Positions 8,322 to 17,291 of a DNA stretch of 64,000 nt are shown one piece after another. This stretch comes from Clostridia bacterium (GTDB taxonomy: Bacteria > Bacillota > Clostridia > Oscillospirales > Acutalibacteraceae). Where the stretch lies: assembly GCA_017475765.1 (NCBI GenBank), contig JAFVEY010000027.1, positions 129,071 through 193,070 of the forward strand, written 5' to 3'. Made by a program: the position numbers and the translations under genes. Each line of letters begins with the position of its first letter. Positions within the stretch are counted from its first letter, which is position 1. Below the pieces are notes generated by a model that did no database searches, had not been told where the DNA came from, and saw nothing but the letters and a program-made list of their open reading frames with translations.

Positions 8322-9131
8322 TCAGACAAGCTCCGATATCTCGCCGAAGGTATATCCCATTTCCTCCCATTTTGTGAGAAGAGAATCGAGTATCTCCGAA
8401 TTGGTTTTGGATGTGCTGTGAAGAAGAACTATCGCTCCGTTATGAATACGGGGAATGAGCTTGTCCATTGCCTCCTGCTGGGTCGGCTGGTTGTCATTGT
8501 ACCAGTCAACATAGGCAAGACTCCAAAAAACGGTTGTATATCCCATTTGCTGCGCCATTTTCAGATTGTCTTCGCTGTATTTTCCCTGCGGCGGACGGTA
8601 GAATTTTTTCATCTTCTCTCCGGTTGTCTGCTCATAAAGCTCCTCCAGCTTTCCCAGTTCTTCGGAAAAACCTTCCTCGGATGATATCTTTGACATATCG
8701 GGATGAGTAAAGGTGTGATTGCCGACAGTATGCCCCTCGCTGACCATCCGTTTGACAAGCTCAGGGGAGGTGCTGATGAAATTGCCGACAAGGAAAAACG
8801 TCGCTTTGACATTATGTTTTTTCAATACGTCAAGAATATGTTCCGTATAGCCGTTTTCATATCCTGCGTCAAAGGTAAGGTATATTTTTTTCTGTGATGT
8901 GTCGCCGACATAATAGGCTCAGAGCTTTTTGAGCTGCTCTGCGGAAGCATTTCCGACAGGTGCCGCACCCTCTGTCTGAAAGCTCAGTCCCCAGTTGGCA
9001 TCGGCAGCTGTGGAAACCGCCGCATTCTGCCATATCCCTCCTCCCGACACCAGCACAGCTGTCATAATGACTGCTGCTGACAATACCGCCGCAATGGTTT
9101 TTCTGCTGAATATGATATACAAACCTATCAC
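8322..9131 (-). pseudogene. PdaA-like polysaccharide deacetylase with in-frame TGA
   Basis: NodB-fold carbohydrate esterase 4 of the type that de-N-acetylates peptidoglycan muramic acid in spore cortex (PdaA group). Frame from GTG 9131: signal anchor at about 7-25, then the stop TGA at 8921-8919, after which the same frame continues with KIYLTFDAGYENG (catalytic Asp region), NHTFTHPD (metal His-x3-His), RPPQGKYS and LLHSTSKT. Total 270 codons, normal for the family. The only defect is one TGA where relatives have a sense codon between the N-terminal region and the AYYVGD segment. Either nonsense mutation, sequence error or readthrough. The GTG start is weak; a TTG 9 nt further is an alternative. 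Confidence 0.8.
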
Positions 9132-9234
9132 CGTCCCGTAATAATTGACCCTTGTTATATCTATGCTCCGTTATCGGATAATATGCAGTCTGATGTCGGT
9201 ATTATATCAATGTGAAGGAAAAGATAATAAACAG

Positions 9235-9275
9235 CCAGCCGCCGTACAAAGGATGGATGTACGGCGGCTGTTCTT
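9235..9275. terminator. Intrinsic terminator of the YbjN-like gene
   Basis: Stem AGCCGCCGTAC / GTACGGCGGCT; on the minus strand it is followed by GTTTATTATCTTTT, just after the stop at 9282. Confidence 0.8.
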
Positions 9276-9281
9276 TGCCTT

Positions 9282-9791
9282 TTATGAATATTCGGCTGTA
9301 AGATCTTTTAAGTAGTCAGAAAGCTCACGGCTGCTGTCGGAATCGCTGTATGGTTCTCCGCTTTTTGCAAGGCGGTGCAGCTTCGGATAATATTCGTCAA
9401 CCGTGTTGGCGGCTGTCGAGAGCATATATTCAAAAACGGTGTCATTGACGGTCGATTCATAGAAGCTGGCTGTCATTTTAAAATACAGCAGCCTGTCCTT
9501 TATGTCTATGCAGAAGCTGCCGTCCGCTATCGAATTATTGATCATGCAAACCGCAAGCGACATATCCGCCGTTTTTTCCTTTCCGAATGTCAAAGGAACG
9601 GGGGAAAACAGGGTGATCAGCATTTTGGAAGGATTGATCTCAAACAGGAAGTTTTGCTCAATATCTCTTCCGCTTACGCTGCATTTAATGCAAAGATGCT
9701 TGTCGTCTTTTTCATAATCAATATCATTTCTTTTGAGCGCATTACAGAGTGTTATATAGTTTTTCCATGATTTTGTGGTAGTTAATGTCAT
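9282..9791 (-). CDS. YbjN-like domain protein
   Basis: 169 residues, soluble, no signal. The alternating strand pattern (FEINPSKMLITLFSP, CIDIKDRLLYFKM) and a C-terminal helix (VDEYYPKLHRLAKSG) resemble YbjN/type III chaperone-like proteins, whose role is general protein binding or stress. ATG follows GGAGGCAACTTT. It is divergent from nothing and is followed by a strong terminator; folC lies upstream on the same strand with an 87-nt gap. Family assignment is by secondary-structure resemblance only. Confidence 0.65.
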   Translation of the reverse strand: MTLTTTKSWKNYITLCNALKRNDIDYEKDDKHLCIKCSVSGRDIEQNFLFEINPSKMLITLFSPVPLTFGKEKTADMSLAVCMINNSIADGSFCIDIKDRLLYFKMTASFYESTVNDTVFEYMLSTAANTVDEYYPKLHRLAKSGEPYSDSDSSRELSDYLKDLTAEYS

Positions 9792-9878
9792 AAAGTTGCC
9801 TCCTTCATTGATGGTCTGATTAAGGGGTTCTCTTAAGTTATAGCATAATATGCCGAGCGGAAAAAAGGGAAATTTGAA

Positions 9879-11174
9879 TTAGAGATTGTTTGCTGTAATG
9901 ATTCTTCTCATATCCGAGGCAAGATAAAGAGAGCCGAATATAATGAGGGCATCGCTTTCTCCCGTAAGGGACAGCGCTTTGCGGTATGCCTTTTCGTGAT
10001 CGTTCTCAGGGTGAACCTTTGTACAGTAGCTTTTCACAAGCTCCGCAAGATCTTCGGGAGACATTTTTCTGGGATTGTCGGGAGCAGTAGTCACCACTTC
10101 GTCAAACAGCGGCAGAAGTACGGAAAGTGCGGATGAAACATCCTTGTCGGCAAGCATTCCGACAATTCCGATAAGTCTTTTTCCGCCGAGATATTTTTTG
10201 AGTGCGCCGGCAAGAGCGGCGGCTCCGTCAGGGTTATGTGCACCGTCCAGAAAAATGATCGGTTTCTCATTCAGAAGCTCAAGCCTTGCCGGAAATCTGA
10301 CCTTGCGGAATCCGTTGATGACAGCGCTGTCGGGAATATTGGTTCCTCTTTCCCTCAGAGCTTTGATTGCATACAGAGCAGTAACGGCATTTTTTACCTG
10401 ATGTTCACCAATCAGCCCGATGGTGATTTCGAGCGGATGATGGTCTGACACAAATCTGAAATGTGTTCCCCTGATATCCGAGCGGATGATTTGGGCTTCT
10501 GACGGGTCTGCCACATACAACTTGTTATGTCTTTCTTCGGCAGCTGTGCGGATTACCTCCATTGCTTCGGGCTTTTGATCTGCATAAGCAACGGTAATGC
10601 CGTTGTTTTTGATGATACCGCATTTTTCAAAGGCTATTTTATCGTATGTGTTTCCGAGTATTTTTGTGTGGTCGAGGGATATCGAGGTGATGACGGAAAC
10701 GAGGGGAGTGTCAATAATATTGGTTGCGTCAAATCTTCCGCCCAGACCTGTTTCAAGTACGACAAAATCACAATTTTCTTCTTCATACCATTTCAGGGCA
10801 ACAGCCAGAACAAATTCAAACTCGGTAATGATTTTTCCTTCCGCTTTCATTTCCTCTATCACAGGGAAAAGTCTTTCAACAATATCGGCAAGTGTCCCAT
10901 GAGGGATCATTTCTCCGTCAATCATAAATCTTTCACGGAATTCAAGAACATAAGGAGAGATAAAAAGACCTGTTTTAAAGCCTGCTTCTGTCAGAGCCGA
11001 TGCGATCAAAGAGCAGGTGCTGCCCTTTCCGTTGGTGCCGGCTGCATGGACGAATTTCAGCTTTTTATCGGGAGAACCGATTCTTTTTGCCAGCTCCGAT
11101 ATTCTTTCAAGTCCCGGTTTTGCTCCGAAGACGAGCAAAGAATTGATTTTTTCCACGGCTTCATTATATGTCAT
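9879..11174 (-). CDS. folC: Folylpolyglutamate synthase / dihydrofolate synthase
   Basis: Mur-ligase family enzyme adding glutamate to folates. 431 residues from ATG 11174, which has AGGAG 8 nt upstream; a longer frame to 11225 exists but would overlap the previous gene and lacks a ribosome site. Motifs: P-loop HAAGTNGKGST, LFISPYVLEFRERF, TEFEF, ETGLGGRFDATN, the SLDH segment (SISLDHTKILG), GEHQVKNA and FLDGAHNPDG in the C-terminal domain. Complete. Lies directly after the DUF2726 gene and may be cotranscribed with it. Confidence 0.95.
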   Translation of the reverse strand: MTYNEAVEKINSLLVFGAKPGLERISELAKRIGSPDKKLKFVHAAGTNGKGSTCSLIASALTEAGFKTGLFISPYVLEFRERFMIDGEMIPHGTLADIVERLFPVIEEMKAEGKIITEFEFVLAVALKWYEEENCDFVVLETGLGGRFDATNIIDTPLVSVITSISLDHTKILGNTYDKIAFEKCGIIKNNGITVAYADQKPEAMEVIRTAAEERHNKLYVADPSEAQIIRSDIRGTHFRFVSDHHPLEITIGLIGEHQVKNAVTALYAIKALRERGTNIPDSAVINGFRKVRFPARLELLNEKPIIFLDGAHNPDGAAALAGALKKYLGGKRLIGIVGMLADKDVSSALSVLLPLFDEVVTTAPDNPRKMSPEDLAELVKSYCTKVHPENDHEKAYRKALSLTGESDALIIFGSLYLASDMRRIITANNL

Positions 11175-11221
11175 AAATTTTTCTCCTATTCCTGTTCCGA
11201 TCCATTTGATCTCGTCTGATT

Positions 11222-11953
11222 TCAATCGTTATAAGGCGTATTTTCATAGCCTTGTGCCATCAGCTTCTGTACCTTTTTGTCAAGCCTGTTTTTCCATAAT
11301 GCTCTGAACCAATACTGAGCACCGAAAGCCTTGACCAGCTTCGGACTGGTGAAGTAATAGATACGAATAAATATTCTTCCTAAAAATGATTTAGCCAGCC
11401 GCTTATCTCTGTATCTTCTGAGGGTCCATACTTCCGGGCAGTCATAAGAGCCGTAAACGCAGGTAGCAATATAGCAGCCGCCCTTGCTTTCCTGTTTGTT
11501 TCCCTTCTTGCTTTCCGTCGTTTCGGCAGAATGGGCAATACGGGTCGGATTTTTGGAATTTTCGATTGCATCTTTGATTGTCTTGTCGATATAATCGATA
11601 TTTATCCCATATTTTGTCCAGAAGGTCACAAGAGGTATTCCGGCTTCCTCACAAATTCTTTTTACTTTTTTATCACGCTCAATACGTTTCGGTTGCTCAT
11701 GAGTGCTGTCGTTAATTTCAACCAAAGCAATCGGTTTATAGCTGTCCTTTTCAAAAATACCTATGTCAATATTTCTGAAAAGCTCATTGTTGAATCCGGT
11801 TGTCTGATTTTTGTTGATGACGGATGCAAGATTGATCTGCGGCTGAGCAAAATAGCCTTCGGGCAGTACGTCACATACAGCGTGATAAAATCTGAGTTCT
11901 GTTTCGGTAATCAATGATTTTTTGACTTCGTAAAGATAATTTTCATTTTCCAT
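11222..11953 (-). CDS. DUF2726 nuclease-like protein with C-terminal CFI-box domain
   Basis: 243 residues. The N-terminal 130 residues match DUF2726, a PD-(D/E)xK-type fold: the acidic core is RNIDIGIFEKDSYKPIALVEIND with a following H and RxxRDxxK. After a charged linker (145-160) comes GGCYIATCVYGSYDCPE, the CFI-box signature, with the typical WTLRRYRDKRL and FTSPKLVKAFG helices. DUF2726 domains are often restriction-like or recruited with helicases; the CFI box is of unknown role. No signal peptide. ATG is 10 nt after CGGAG; strong promoter at 12032-12004. Confidence 0.85.
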   Translation of the reverse strand: MENENYLYEVKKSLITETELRFYHAVCDVLPEGYFAQPQINLASVINKNQTTGFNNELFRNIDIGIFEKDSYKPIALVEINDSTHEQPKRIERDKKVKRICEEAGIPLVTFWTKYGINIDYIDKTIKDAIENSKNPTRIAHSAETTESKKGNKQESKGGCYIATCVYGSYDCPEVWTLRRYRDKRLAKSFLGRIFIRIYYFTSPKLVKAFGAQYWFRALWKNRLDKKVQKLMAQGYENTPYND

Positions 11954-12003
11954 TATATTCAGCTCCGGTATTTCTGAAAAGTAGTGTCTGCTGTTTTGTT
12001 TTT

Positions 12004-12032
12004 ATTATATACTATGTATCAGAATAATTCAA
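12004..12032 (-). promoter_or_regulatory. SigA-type promoter for the DUF2726 gene
   Basis: Minus strand TTGAAT, 17 nt, TATAAT. Confidence 0.75.
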
Positions 12033-12087
12033 TAACAGATTTACAATTGTTCATATTTGTACAATAAAATGTGTTGCTTTACGGGTA

Positions 12088-12117
12088 TTGATGAAATCGG
12101 ATGTGTGGTGTTATAAT
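12088..12117 (+). promoter_or_regulatory. SigA-type promoter for the decarboxylase-family gene
   Basis: TTGATG, 18 nt, TATAAT, 34 nt before ATG 12151. Confidence 0.65.
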
Positions 12118-12150
12118 TATGTAGGAATCTGCACAGGAGGTTTAACTATC

Positions 12151-13476
12151 ATGGAAAGAATACCGCTTTATCAGAGACTGAAAGAGCATGAAAAACTGGA
12201 CAGGTCATCGTTTCATACCCCCGGACATAAATGCTCCGGATTTTTTGACGCAGGTCTTATCAGGCTGGATTATACGGAGCTGCCCGATACGGACGCACTT
12301 TATGAAGCCGAAGGGGTGATACTGGAAGCAGAACGGATTTTGTCTGTGCTTTTCAATACAAAGTGTTCTCTTATTTCGGCGGGAGGCTGTTCGCTTGCGA
12401 TTCAGGCGATGCTCAGAATAGCGCTGGACAGAGGAAAAAAAATACTGTGTGCAAGAAATGCGCACCGAAGTGCAGTCAATGCTATTGCTCTTCTTGGTTT
12501 TGAACCTGTCTGGATCGCTCCAAGGGGAGAAACAGGCTTTACAGGCAGGATCATTGCCGAAGAAGTGGAAAGAAAATTCAGAGAAAATCCCGACATCACA
12601 GCCTGTTACATCACCTCACCGAGCTATTACGGACAAATAAGTGATATATCGGCGATTGCCGGAATATGCCGTCAATATGGTGCGTTACTTTTAGTTGATA
12701 ATGCTCACGGCTCTCACCTTGCATTTATGAAGGAAAATCTTCACCCGATACATCTCGGTGCGGATATCACCGCATGCTCTCTGCATAAAACACTTCCCGT
12801 TATGACAGGAGGTGCCGCTCTGAATATCGGCAACGGGGAGCTTGCGGACAATGCTAAGAGTGCTATGTCACTTTTCGGTTCAACAAGCCCGTCCTATGTG
12901 ATAATGTCATCGGTTGATCTTTGCGTGGATTATATGCTTTTCGGCGGAGGAAAGGACGAATACCGGAAATGCGAAGAAAGAGTGGCTCTTCTTAAACAGC
13001 TTGCTGCTGAAAAAGGAATCAAGCAGCCGTCAGGTCTGTGCGACCCGCTCCGCCTGACACTTGATACGGCTTCTGTCGGTCTTTGCGGAGAGGAACAGCT
13101 TTCCTATTTTGAGGAAAACGGGATTGACTGTGAATTCTGTGACGGAGAAAATGCGGTTCTTTTGTGTACGCCTTTCAATTCCGAGAGAGATTTTCGGCGT
13201 ATTGAAGCTGCCGTCCAAAATATGCCGGTATCATCTGCCAAAAAACAGTACAGTTTTCATTTTAAAGAGCCTGAAAAGGCAATGTCTGTCCGCAGAGCTA
13301 TGCTTGCACCGTCGGAAACTCTTCCGCTGAGCGGACTTTGCGGAAGAGTGGCAGCAGACACATCATGCCCCTGTCCTCCGGGTGTGCCGCCGGTGATGCC
13401 GGGCGAAGTCATTGACGAAAATGTAATTGCTGTTTTAAAACAGTACGGAGAAAAAAAGTTTAAAGTTGTTAAGTAA
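12151..13476 (+). CDS. Orn/Lys/Arg decarboxylase-family PLP enzyme
   Basis: 441-residue fold-type I PLP protein of the biosynthetic-type short decarboxylases (SpeA/YaaO-like). Visible: FHTPGHK near the start, the substrate/PLP loop SAGGCSLAIQAML, LLVDNAHGSHLAF with the PLP-binding Asp and His, SLHKTLPVMTGGA with the Schiff-base Lys, and a C-terminal SCPCPPGVPPVMPGE segment as in lysine/arginine decarboxylases. Start is ATG 12151, 10 nt after AGGAGG. Substrate (Arg, Lys or Orn) cannot be told from sequence alone. Single gene with its own promoter. Confidence 0.9.
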   Translation: MERIPLYQRLKEHEKLDRSSFHTPGHKCSGFFDAGLIRLDYTELPDTDALYEAEGVILEAERILSVLFNTKCSLISAGGCSLAIQAMLRIALDRGKKILCARNAHRSAVNAIALLGFEPVWIAPRGETGFTGRIIAEEVERKFRENPDITACYITSPSYYGQISDISAIAGICRQYGALLLVDNAHGSHLAFMKENLHPIHLGADITACSLHKTLPVMTGGAALNIGNGELADNAKSAMSLFGSTSPSYVIMSSVDLCVDYMLFGGGKDEYRKCEERVALLKQLAAEKGIKQPSGLCDPLRLTLDTASVGLCGEEQLSYFEENGIDCEFCDGENAVLLCTPFNSERDFRRIEAAVQNMPVSSAKKQYSFHFKEPEKAMSVRRAMLAPSETLPLSGLCGRVAADTSCPCPPGVPPVMPGEVIDENVIAVLKQYGEKKFKVVK

Positions 13477-13555
13477 ATTCTGTTTATTTTGAAAAAATTG
13501 ATAGCTTGTAATAGAAAAAAATTATTTGCAGAACGAAAAAAATTAAAATGTCCTG

Positions 13556-13584
13556 TTGACAATATCTGAATGCTTTGATATAAT
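13556..13584 (+). promoter_or_regulatory. Consensus SigA promoter for the surface-protein gene
   Basis: TTGACA, 17 nt, TATAAT: a full consensus match, consistent with high expression. Confidence 0.9.
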
Positions 13585-13594
13585 CTGAATGTAC

Positions 13595-13633
13595 GTTAGG
13601 GATATCTAACTGAAATTAGTTAATTTGAACTAA
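13595..13633 (+). promoter_or_regulatory. Two TTAG...CTAA palindromes (possible DtxR/IdeR-type boxes)
   Basis: GTTAGGGATATCTAAC (13595-13610) and TTAGTT-6 nt-AACTAA (13616-13633) start right after the -10 element, where a repressor would block transcription. The TTAGG/CCTAA-like ends recall DtxR-family metal boxes, but the match is partial. An outer CGTTAG/CTAACG pairing would also allow an RNA hairpin. Confidence 0.45.
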
Positions 13634-13691
13634 CGCATTGCCAAAAATTAAGACATGAAAATTCAGGTCAATCAGGAAAGGAGATTTTTTA

Positions 13692-16178
13692 ATGAAATCA
13701 GGCAAATATCTTGCAGTCAGCCTTGCTGCTGCATTGCTTGTCAGCGGAACTTCCGTTGCAGCTTCCGCTAATAACGGAGCAAACAATACTGCCTCTGAAG
13801 GCACTTATGTTCTTATGAACATCCCTTATGCCGAGTTCTACAAGGCAGACCTTAATAATGATGTTAAGGTGGATGTATTTACATCGGCTACCAAAACAAA
13901 GACAAGAGGTACCCTTGCAGCAGGTTCTTATCATGTTGATGATTCCGGAGATGAGATCACAGGTGTTATTTTCCCTGTAAAACTCGGTGAGGGCGTTGAT
14001 CTCAGCAGCTTCAAGCAGATAACAGACAGCGACAGCATTGAAATTACTGTTACCAATAAGGGCAAGACAAGCACAAACGAGTATGTCGGCAAAGATGCTC
14101 TCTTTGAAAGCCCGTCATATTCCTACTATGTTCTCGATGAAGCTCCCGATTACTATAAGACAGCTGAACTTGATGAAAACGGAAAGCTCGTATTCGGTGA
14201 GGTAAACGGTACTAAGGAAGAAATCAGCGCCGAATATGATTTCACACTTGATTCAAAATACGGTGACTATGAGCTGGATTTCACTTCTGAGGCTCTTGAT
14301 CAGGTTTCAACGGTTTACGGTGTTGTCATTTCAACAGAAGAGGGTAATGATTACGGTCTGCGTCATCTTGAAAATATCTGGAAGGTCGGCAAGCTGGCTT
14401 GGAGCACAGGCTATACAACTGCTGTCCACAACTGCCCGACAAGCTCCGCTCACTATGAGCAAATCGTAGGCCAGACAATATCTCAGGTGACATATTATAC
14501 AGATAAGGGTATCAAGACCATCAGCAATCTTTCTATTTATGTTGATCCGGTCAAGTATGTTCTTATGAATGTTCCTTATGCTGATTTCTATGCCAACGAA
14601 GTAGAAAACGATGTTCCGGTTGATGTATATACCTCCGCAACAAAGGCTAAAACGCTGACAGGCAACCTTGCTGGCGGTACATATCATATCAATGAGGACG
14701 GCAGCGCTATCGACGGTGTTACTTATCCTGTCAAGATCGGCAGTAATGTGGATCTTTCAAAATACCGTCAGATCACCGATGAAGATAAGTACGAAGTTAC
14801 TGTAACCAACAGAGGTCAGACAACCACAACCACTTATGAGGGTAAGGATGCTCTCTTCAATGCGGACAGCTATTCCTACTATGTTCTTGATGAAGTTCCT
14901 GCATTCTATAAATCAGTTTCCGCTGATGAGGACGGCAAACTTGAATTTGCAGCACAGGATAAGAAATCCGCTGAGGTGCTGGAGGGTGTTGAAGCTGAGT
15001 TCACAACAGAAACAAGCTACGGCGACTATGAGCTTGATTTTGAGAATCTTGATATAGACATCAATGAGCATAAGGTTTATGGTGTAGTTCTTGAAACAGA
15101 GGACGGCACTTCATACGGTCTCCGTCACCTTGAAAATATCTGGAGAGGCACTGAGCTTGCATGGGCAACAGGCTTTACAGATTCCGTTCACGGCAGCCCG
15201 ACAAGTTCTGCTCACTATGAGTCCATCATGGGCAAGACAATCAAAAAAGTAACATACTATACAGACGAGGGCATCAAGACATTTGAAGTTGATGTTTACG
15301 TTCCTGTTAAGACAGGTGCAAACGCATCGGTTGAAGATGCTCCTGTTGCAGCAGGTGCAGCAACTCTTGAAACACAGGATTTTGCTGAAGATTTCGAGCC
15401 TGAATATGTATTTGCTGACAGCGATGGAAACAAGGTTGAATTTACTGTTGACGGAAGCACCGTCAGCTACCCGACAGACGCTGCAAACGGTCAGTACACA
15501 CTTACCATCAGCGACAAGAGCGGAAAGTATGCAGATGTAATAACAAGCTTTAATCTTACTGTTGCAGCTCCGGCAGAATATAACGGAGATATCCTCTCTG
15601 AAACACCGGCTCTGAAAGCAACCGATTCCGATGAGGCATTTGCAGCTTATCTTGCAGCAATCAATAAAGTGACAGTCAATGGCGAGTCTTACAATGCGTC
15701 AGGCAAGCGTTCCGTTGTTGTGATTGATCCTGAAACAGGTGCAGTAGATACTTCCAATGCCGATATTTTTGTAGACGGTGCAGAAGAATTTGCTGTAATA
15801 GTAGAAGCAACAGGATACGAGTCTCTTAGCTTTACTATCAAGCGTACTGCTGACGAGCCTGCAAAGCAGGATGACGACAACCAGCAGGGCGATCCCGCAA
15901 AGCAGGATGATGACAACAAACAGGACGAGCCTGCAAAGCAGGATGATACCACAACTCCTGACGATAACAAGCAGGATGACAGTAAGCCCACAGACAACAG
16001 TCAGCAGGTAACAGTACCTTCGGATAATGGTCAGCAGGTTGTACCGGCAGACAACAGTTCTGACAGCAACCCGTCAACTCCTGACACAGCAGACCATACT
16101 CCGTTGTTTGCACTTCTTGCACTCCTCGGAGCAAGCGCAGCAGCAGTATTCTCATTCAGACGCAGAAACAGAGAGTAA
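13692..16178 (+). CDS. Large surface protein with a tandem 250-residue Tp47-like repeat and C-terminal anchor
   Basis: 828 residues: signal peptide 1-27; repeat A from residue 39 (YVLMNIPYAEFY) and repeat B from 289 (YVLMNVPYADFY), exact 250-residue period, each ending in PTSSAHYE and YYTD.GIKT; a spacer domain (about 550-710); an Asp/Gln/Lys-rich wall-spanning linker; and NPSTPDTAD around 793-801, a hydrophobic helix and RRRNRE. The repeat resembles domains annotated as penicillin-binding Tp47 type; I hold that loosely. The end looks like a variant sortase signal or a plain anchor. RBS GGAAAGGAG. Consensus promoter and metal-box-like palindromes upstream; the electron-transfer operon follows. 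Confidence 0.8.
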   Translation: MKSGKYLAVSLAAALLVSGTSVAASANNGANNTASEGTYVLMNIPYAEFYKADLNNDVKVDVFTSATKTKTRGTLAAGSYHVDDSGDEITGVIFPVKLGEGVDLSSFKQITDSDSIEITVTNKGKTSTNEYVGKDALFESPSYSYYVLDEAPDYYKTAELDENGKLVFGEVNGTKEEISAEYDFTLDSKYGDYELDFTSEALDQVSTVYGVVISTEEGNDYGLRHLENIWKVGKLAWSTGYTTAVHNCPTSSAHYEQIVGQTISQVTYYTDKGIKTISNLSIYVDPVKYVLMNVPYADFYANEVENDVPVDVYTSATKAKTLTGNLAGGTYHINEDGSAIDGVTYPVKIGSNVDLSKYRQITDEDKYEVTVTNRGQTTTTTYEGKDALFNADSYSYYVLDEVPAFYKSVSADEDGKLEFAAQDKKSAEVLEGVEAEFTTETSYGDYELDFENLDIDINEHKVYGVVLETEDGTSYGLRHLENIWRGTELAWATGFTDSVHGSPTSSAHYESIMGKTIKKVTYYTDEGIKTFEVDVYVPVKTGANASVEDAPVAAGAATLETQDFAEDFEPEYVFADSDGNKVEFTVDGSTVSYPTDAANGQYTLTISDKSGKYADVITSFNLTVAAPAEYNGDILSETPALKATDSDEAFAAYLAAINKVTVNGESYNASGKRSVVVIDPETGAVDTSNADIFVDGAEEFAVIVEATGYESLSFTIKRTADEPAKQDDDNQQGDPAKQDDDNKQDEPAKQDDTTTPDDNKQDDSKPTDNSQQVTVPSDNGQQVVPADNSSDSNPSTPDTADHTPLFALLALLGASAAAVFSFRRRNRE

Positions 16179-16241
16179 TCCTGTTTCGGATGGATGACCG
16201 GCTGTTCATCGCTTCCGCTTTCTGATATTTTATAATTCAGC

Positions 16242-16272
16242 AATAAGGCTCTTCTCAAGAAGAGCCTTATTG
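16242..16272 (+). terminator. Intrinsic terminator-like hairpin
   Basis: 14-bp perfect stem AATAAGGCTCTTCT / AGAAGAGCCTTATT with a 2-nt turn, after the surface-protein gene. Only a short T run follows. Confidence 0.7.
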
Positions 16273-16319
16273 TGATATACTGATAATGTCAAAAGTATAG
16301 AATACAGGAGAGTTTAAAA

Positions 16320-16733
16320 ATGGAAAGTGAAAAGAAAAAAAGGAGTTTTTCAAAAAAGGATATTTTTCTTTTGGGCGGAATGCTTCTAGTCGGCGCAGTA
16401 ATATTCCTTACGGTTACTTTGCTGGGTGGTTCCGGCGAAACGGTGGAGGTGCGTGTCGATGGACAGCTTGTTGCTTCTTATCCACTTTCTGCTGACAGGG
16501 AAGAGGAGATACAGGGAGCAGGCGGAACCAATCATCTTGTGATCAGAAACGGGGAAGCATGGATCGCTAGTGCAAGCTGCCCTGACGGCCTTTGCGTGAA
16601 TATGGGAAAAATAAGCAAAAACGGACAGTCAGTAATATGTCTTCCGAATAGGGTCGTTGTACAGATCGTCGGCGAAAATGAAAATGCAGATGAGGAAAGC
16701 AGCAGCGGCGGAGCGGATATTATTGTAAAGTGA
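16320..16733 (+). CDS. NusG domain II-containing anchored protein
   Basis: 137 residues: positively charged N-terminus, one transmembrane helix (about 17-36), then an extracytoplasmic NusG_II-type beta domain with VRVDGQLVASYPL, the Cys pair in ASCPDGLCVN and VICLPNRVVVQIVG. Standalone NusG_II proteins of this kind occur next to Gx transporters and FMN-binding proteins in Firmicutes; the two Cys may form a disulfide or bind a cofactor (inference). ATG 16320 follows AGGAG. First gene of a six-gene operon; the next start is 2 nt after its stop. Confidence 0.85.
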   Translation: MESEKKKRSFSKKDIFLLGGMLLVGAVIFLTVTLLGGSGETVEVRVDGQLVASYPLSADREEEIQGAGGTNHLVIRNGEAWIASASCPDGLCVNMGKISKNGQSVICLPNRVVVQIVGENENADEESSSGGADIIVK

Positions 16734-16734
16734 T

Positions 16735-17271
16735 ATGAGTATGAAAAATAACAAAGAAAAGCAAGGGGCAAAAATCAATACAAAAAAAATAGCCCTGTAC
16801 GGCATGATGACAGCCGCAGCGCTTATCTGCAGCTATATCGAATCTCAGATTCCTGCTTTTTTTGCCGTTCCAGGAATGAAGCTCGGACTGACCAATATTA
16901 TCGTTGTTCTTGCCCTTTATAAAATGGGCAGCGGCAGCGCAATGGCGATCAATATCATCAGAATCGTTCTCGTTTCCATGATGTTCGGAGGACCGTCCGC
17001 CATGCTGTACAGCCTTGCAGGAGGAATGCTTTCAACGATTGTGATGATCATCCTGAAAAAAACGGATCAATTCAATACCGTTACCGTAAGTGCGGCAGGA
17101 GGTGTTTTTCACAATGTCGGACAGATACTGGTGGCAATGCTTTGGCTGAAAACTGCAAGTATAGGCTGGTATCTGATGATACTCTGGGCAACGGGAATGG
17201 TGACAGGGATTCTAATCGGAATTTTGGGATATGAGCTTATCAGGCGGCTGCCCGATAAGCTGTTCAAATAA
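16735..17271 (+). CDS. Gx transporter family (HepT-component-like) membrane protein
   Basis: 178 residues, five to six hydrophobic helices. The family signature is clear: KIALYGMMTAAALICSYIES, PGMKLGLTNIIVVLALY, FGGPSAMLYSLAGG and SAAGGVFHNVGQILVA. Members look like ECF-type S components and have been linked to heptaprenyl diphosphate synthesis or to quinone/flavin supply; which applies here is unknown. In this operon a role in supplying flavin or quinone to the extracytoplasmic redox chain is reasonable inference. Start ATG 16735 lies 1 nt after the previous stop. Confidence 0.85.
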   Translation: MSMKNNKEKQGAKINTKKIALYGMMTAAALICSYIESQIPAFFAVPGMKLGLTNIIVVLALYKMGSGSAMAINIIRIVLVSMMFGGPSAMLYSLAGGMLSTIVMIILKKTDQFNTVTVSAAGGVFHNVGQILVAMLWLKTASIGWYLMILWATGMVTGILIGILGYELIRRLPDKLFK

Positions 17272-17291
17272 TTTTGTGGCGGAGATATGGT

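Noticed and set aside
11175..11225. Longer folC start at 11225
   Set aside because: It overlaps the preceding gene and has no ribosome site; ATG 11174 has AGGAG at good spacing.
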